Of a DNA stretch of 64,000 nucleotides, positions 63,657-64,000 are shown in pieces. The translations under genes and the position numbers were made by a program. Numbering within the stretch: the first letter of the stretch is position 1; each line of letters starts with the position of its first letter. Source of the stretch: Amia ocellicauda. Taxonomy: Eukaryota; Chordata; Actinopteri; Amiiformes; Amiidae. Location: NCBI RefSeq assembly GCF_036373705.1, contig NC_089863.1, positions 25,137,917 to 25,201,916 on the forward strand, written 5' to 3'. The notes under the pieces were generated by a model. It had not been told where the DNA came from. It made no database searches and worked only from the letters and a program-made list of their open reading frames with translations.

Positions 63657-64000
63657 GTATAGGGGTTATTCTTCACCAGCAAAATAATCCTTCTGTCTTC
63701 TGCCACAGTTGTTTTCCGTTGCCTTTTGGTGTCCTGAGCTCACCAGTGCGTTATTTCTTTTGAAGAAGTTGCCAAATAGTAGATTTTTCCACAGCCAATG
63801 TTTTTGCTATCTCTCTGACCGGTTTGTTTTGATTTCTAAGGCAAAACTGAAGACAAAACGCCACAAGAACAAAGAGGCACTACTAAAGACAGCTGAAGGC
63901 CTTGCAGAGCATCACCAGGGACTAAACCCAGCATCTGGTGATGGCTATGGGTTCCACACTTCAACATTCATTGACTGCAAAGGATCTGCAACCAAGTATT
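63657..64000. mobile_element. Rearranged Tc1 remnant, unit 19 (long form, cut by window end)
   Basis: The 7-bp repeat is present, unlike units 15-18. The sequence stops at the last transposase codon before the stop. Confidence 0.85.

Larger units (their letters stand above)
61897..64000. repeat. Tandem array unit 19 (partial, 2104 bp)
   Basis: Cut by the window edge inside the Tc1 remnant. The start matches units 16 and 18, but the Tc1 remnant is the long form, so the unit looks like a mosaic of two lineages. Confidence 0.97.

Noticed and set aside
1-64000. CRISPR array or prokaryotic repeat system
   Set aside because: The units are 3.4 kb with no spacer pattern, and the content (eukaryotic tRNA genes, Tc1, microsatellites) is from an animal nuclear genome.
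3452-64000. Assembly duplication as the full explanation of the array
   Set aside because: Units differ by many linked substitutions and microsatellite classes, so they are real distinct copies. The exact copy number could still be wrong.

Overview
The whole 64 kb window is one tandem array. A unit of about 3.4 kb is repeated head to tail 18 complete times plus one partial copy (61897-64000). The window contains no unique flanking DNA, so the array runs past both ends. Unit lengths are 3385-3495 bp, and most of the variation comes from an (ATT)n microsatellite. Elsewhere the copies differ only by scattered substitutions and a few small indels. I see no protein-coding gene of the host.

The sequence looks like a vertebrate nuclear genome, most likely a ray-finned fish, with an amphibian less likely. 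The reasons are the metazoan-type tRNA-Arg(UCG) and tRNA-Ala(AGC) genes, a relic of the fish/frog type of Tc1-like DNA transposon, long ATT microsatellites, an AT-rich background and an apparent retroelement tail. The species call is inference.

Layout of each unit (coordinates for unit 1): 1-300, unrecognised AT-rich DNA; about 300-1036, roughly 15 degenerate copies of a 40-70 bp sub-repeat built around a 'gaaataagtaaccattactt'-like core; 1085-1229, a minus-strand tRNA-Ala(AGC) with a downstream T-run terminator; 1230-1550, unrecognised spacer; 1551-1623, a plus-strand tRNA-Arg(UCG), divergent from tRNA-Ala; 1761-2331, a rearranged Tc1/mariner remnant; 2456-2523, a probable LINE 3' tail; 2599-2673, a tRNA-derived SINE-like fragment; 3030-3167, the (ATT)n/ATG microsatellite; 3408-3451, a perfect hairpin followed by a T-run.

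The best reading is a tDNA macrosatellite: a divergent tRNA gene pair amplified together with transposon debris. It is comparable in kind to the known Xenopus laevis 3.18 kb tRNA-gene tandem repeat, but its gene content is different. Within the array, individual tRNA copies are drifting. Two tRNA-Arg copies carry a UUG (Gln) anticodon. Three copies have lost G19, each to a different base. Variant sharing between units (1 with 6; 15-16 with 17-18) shows local block duplication or conversion.
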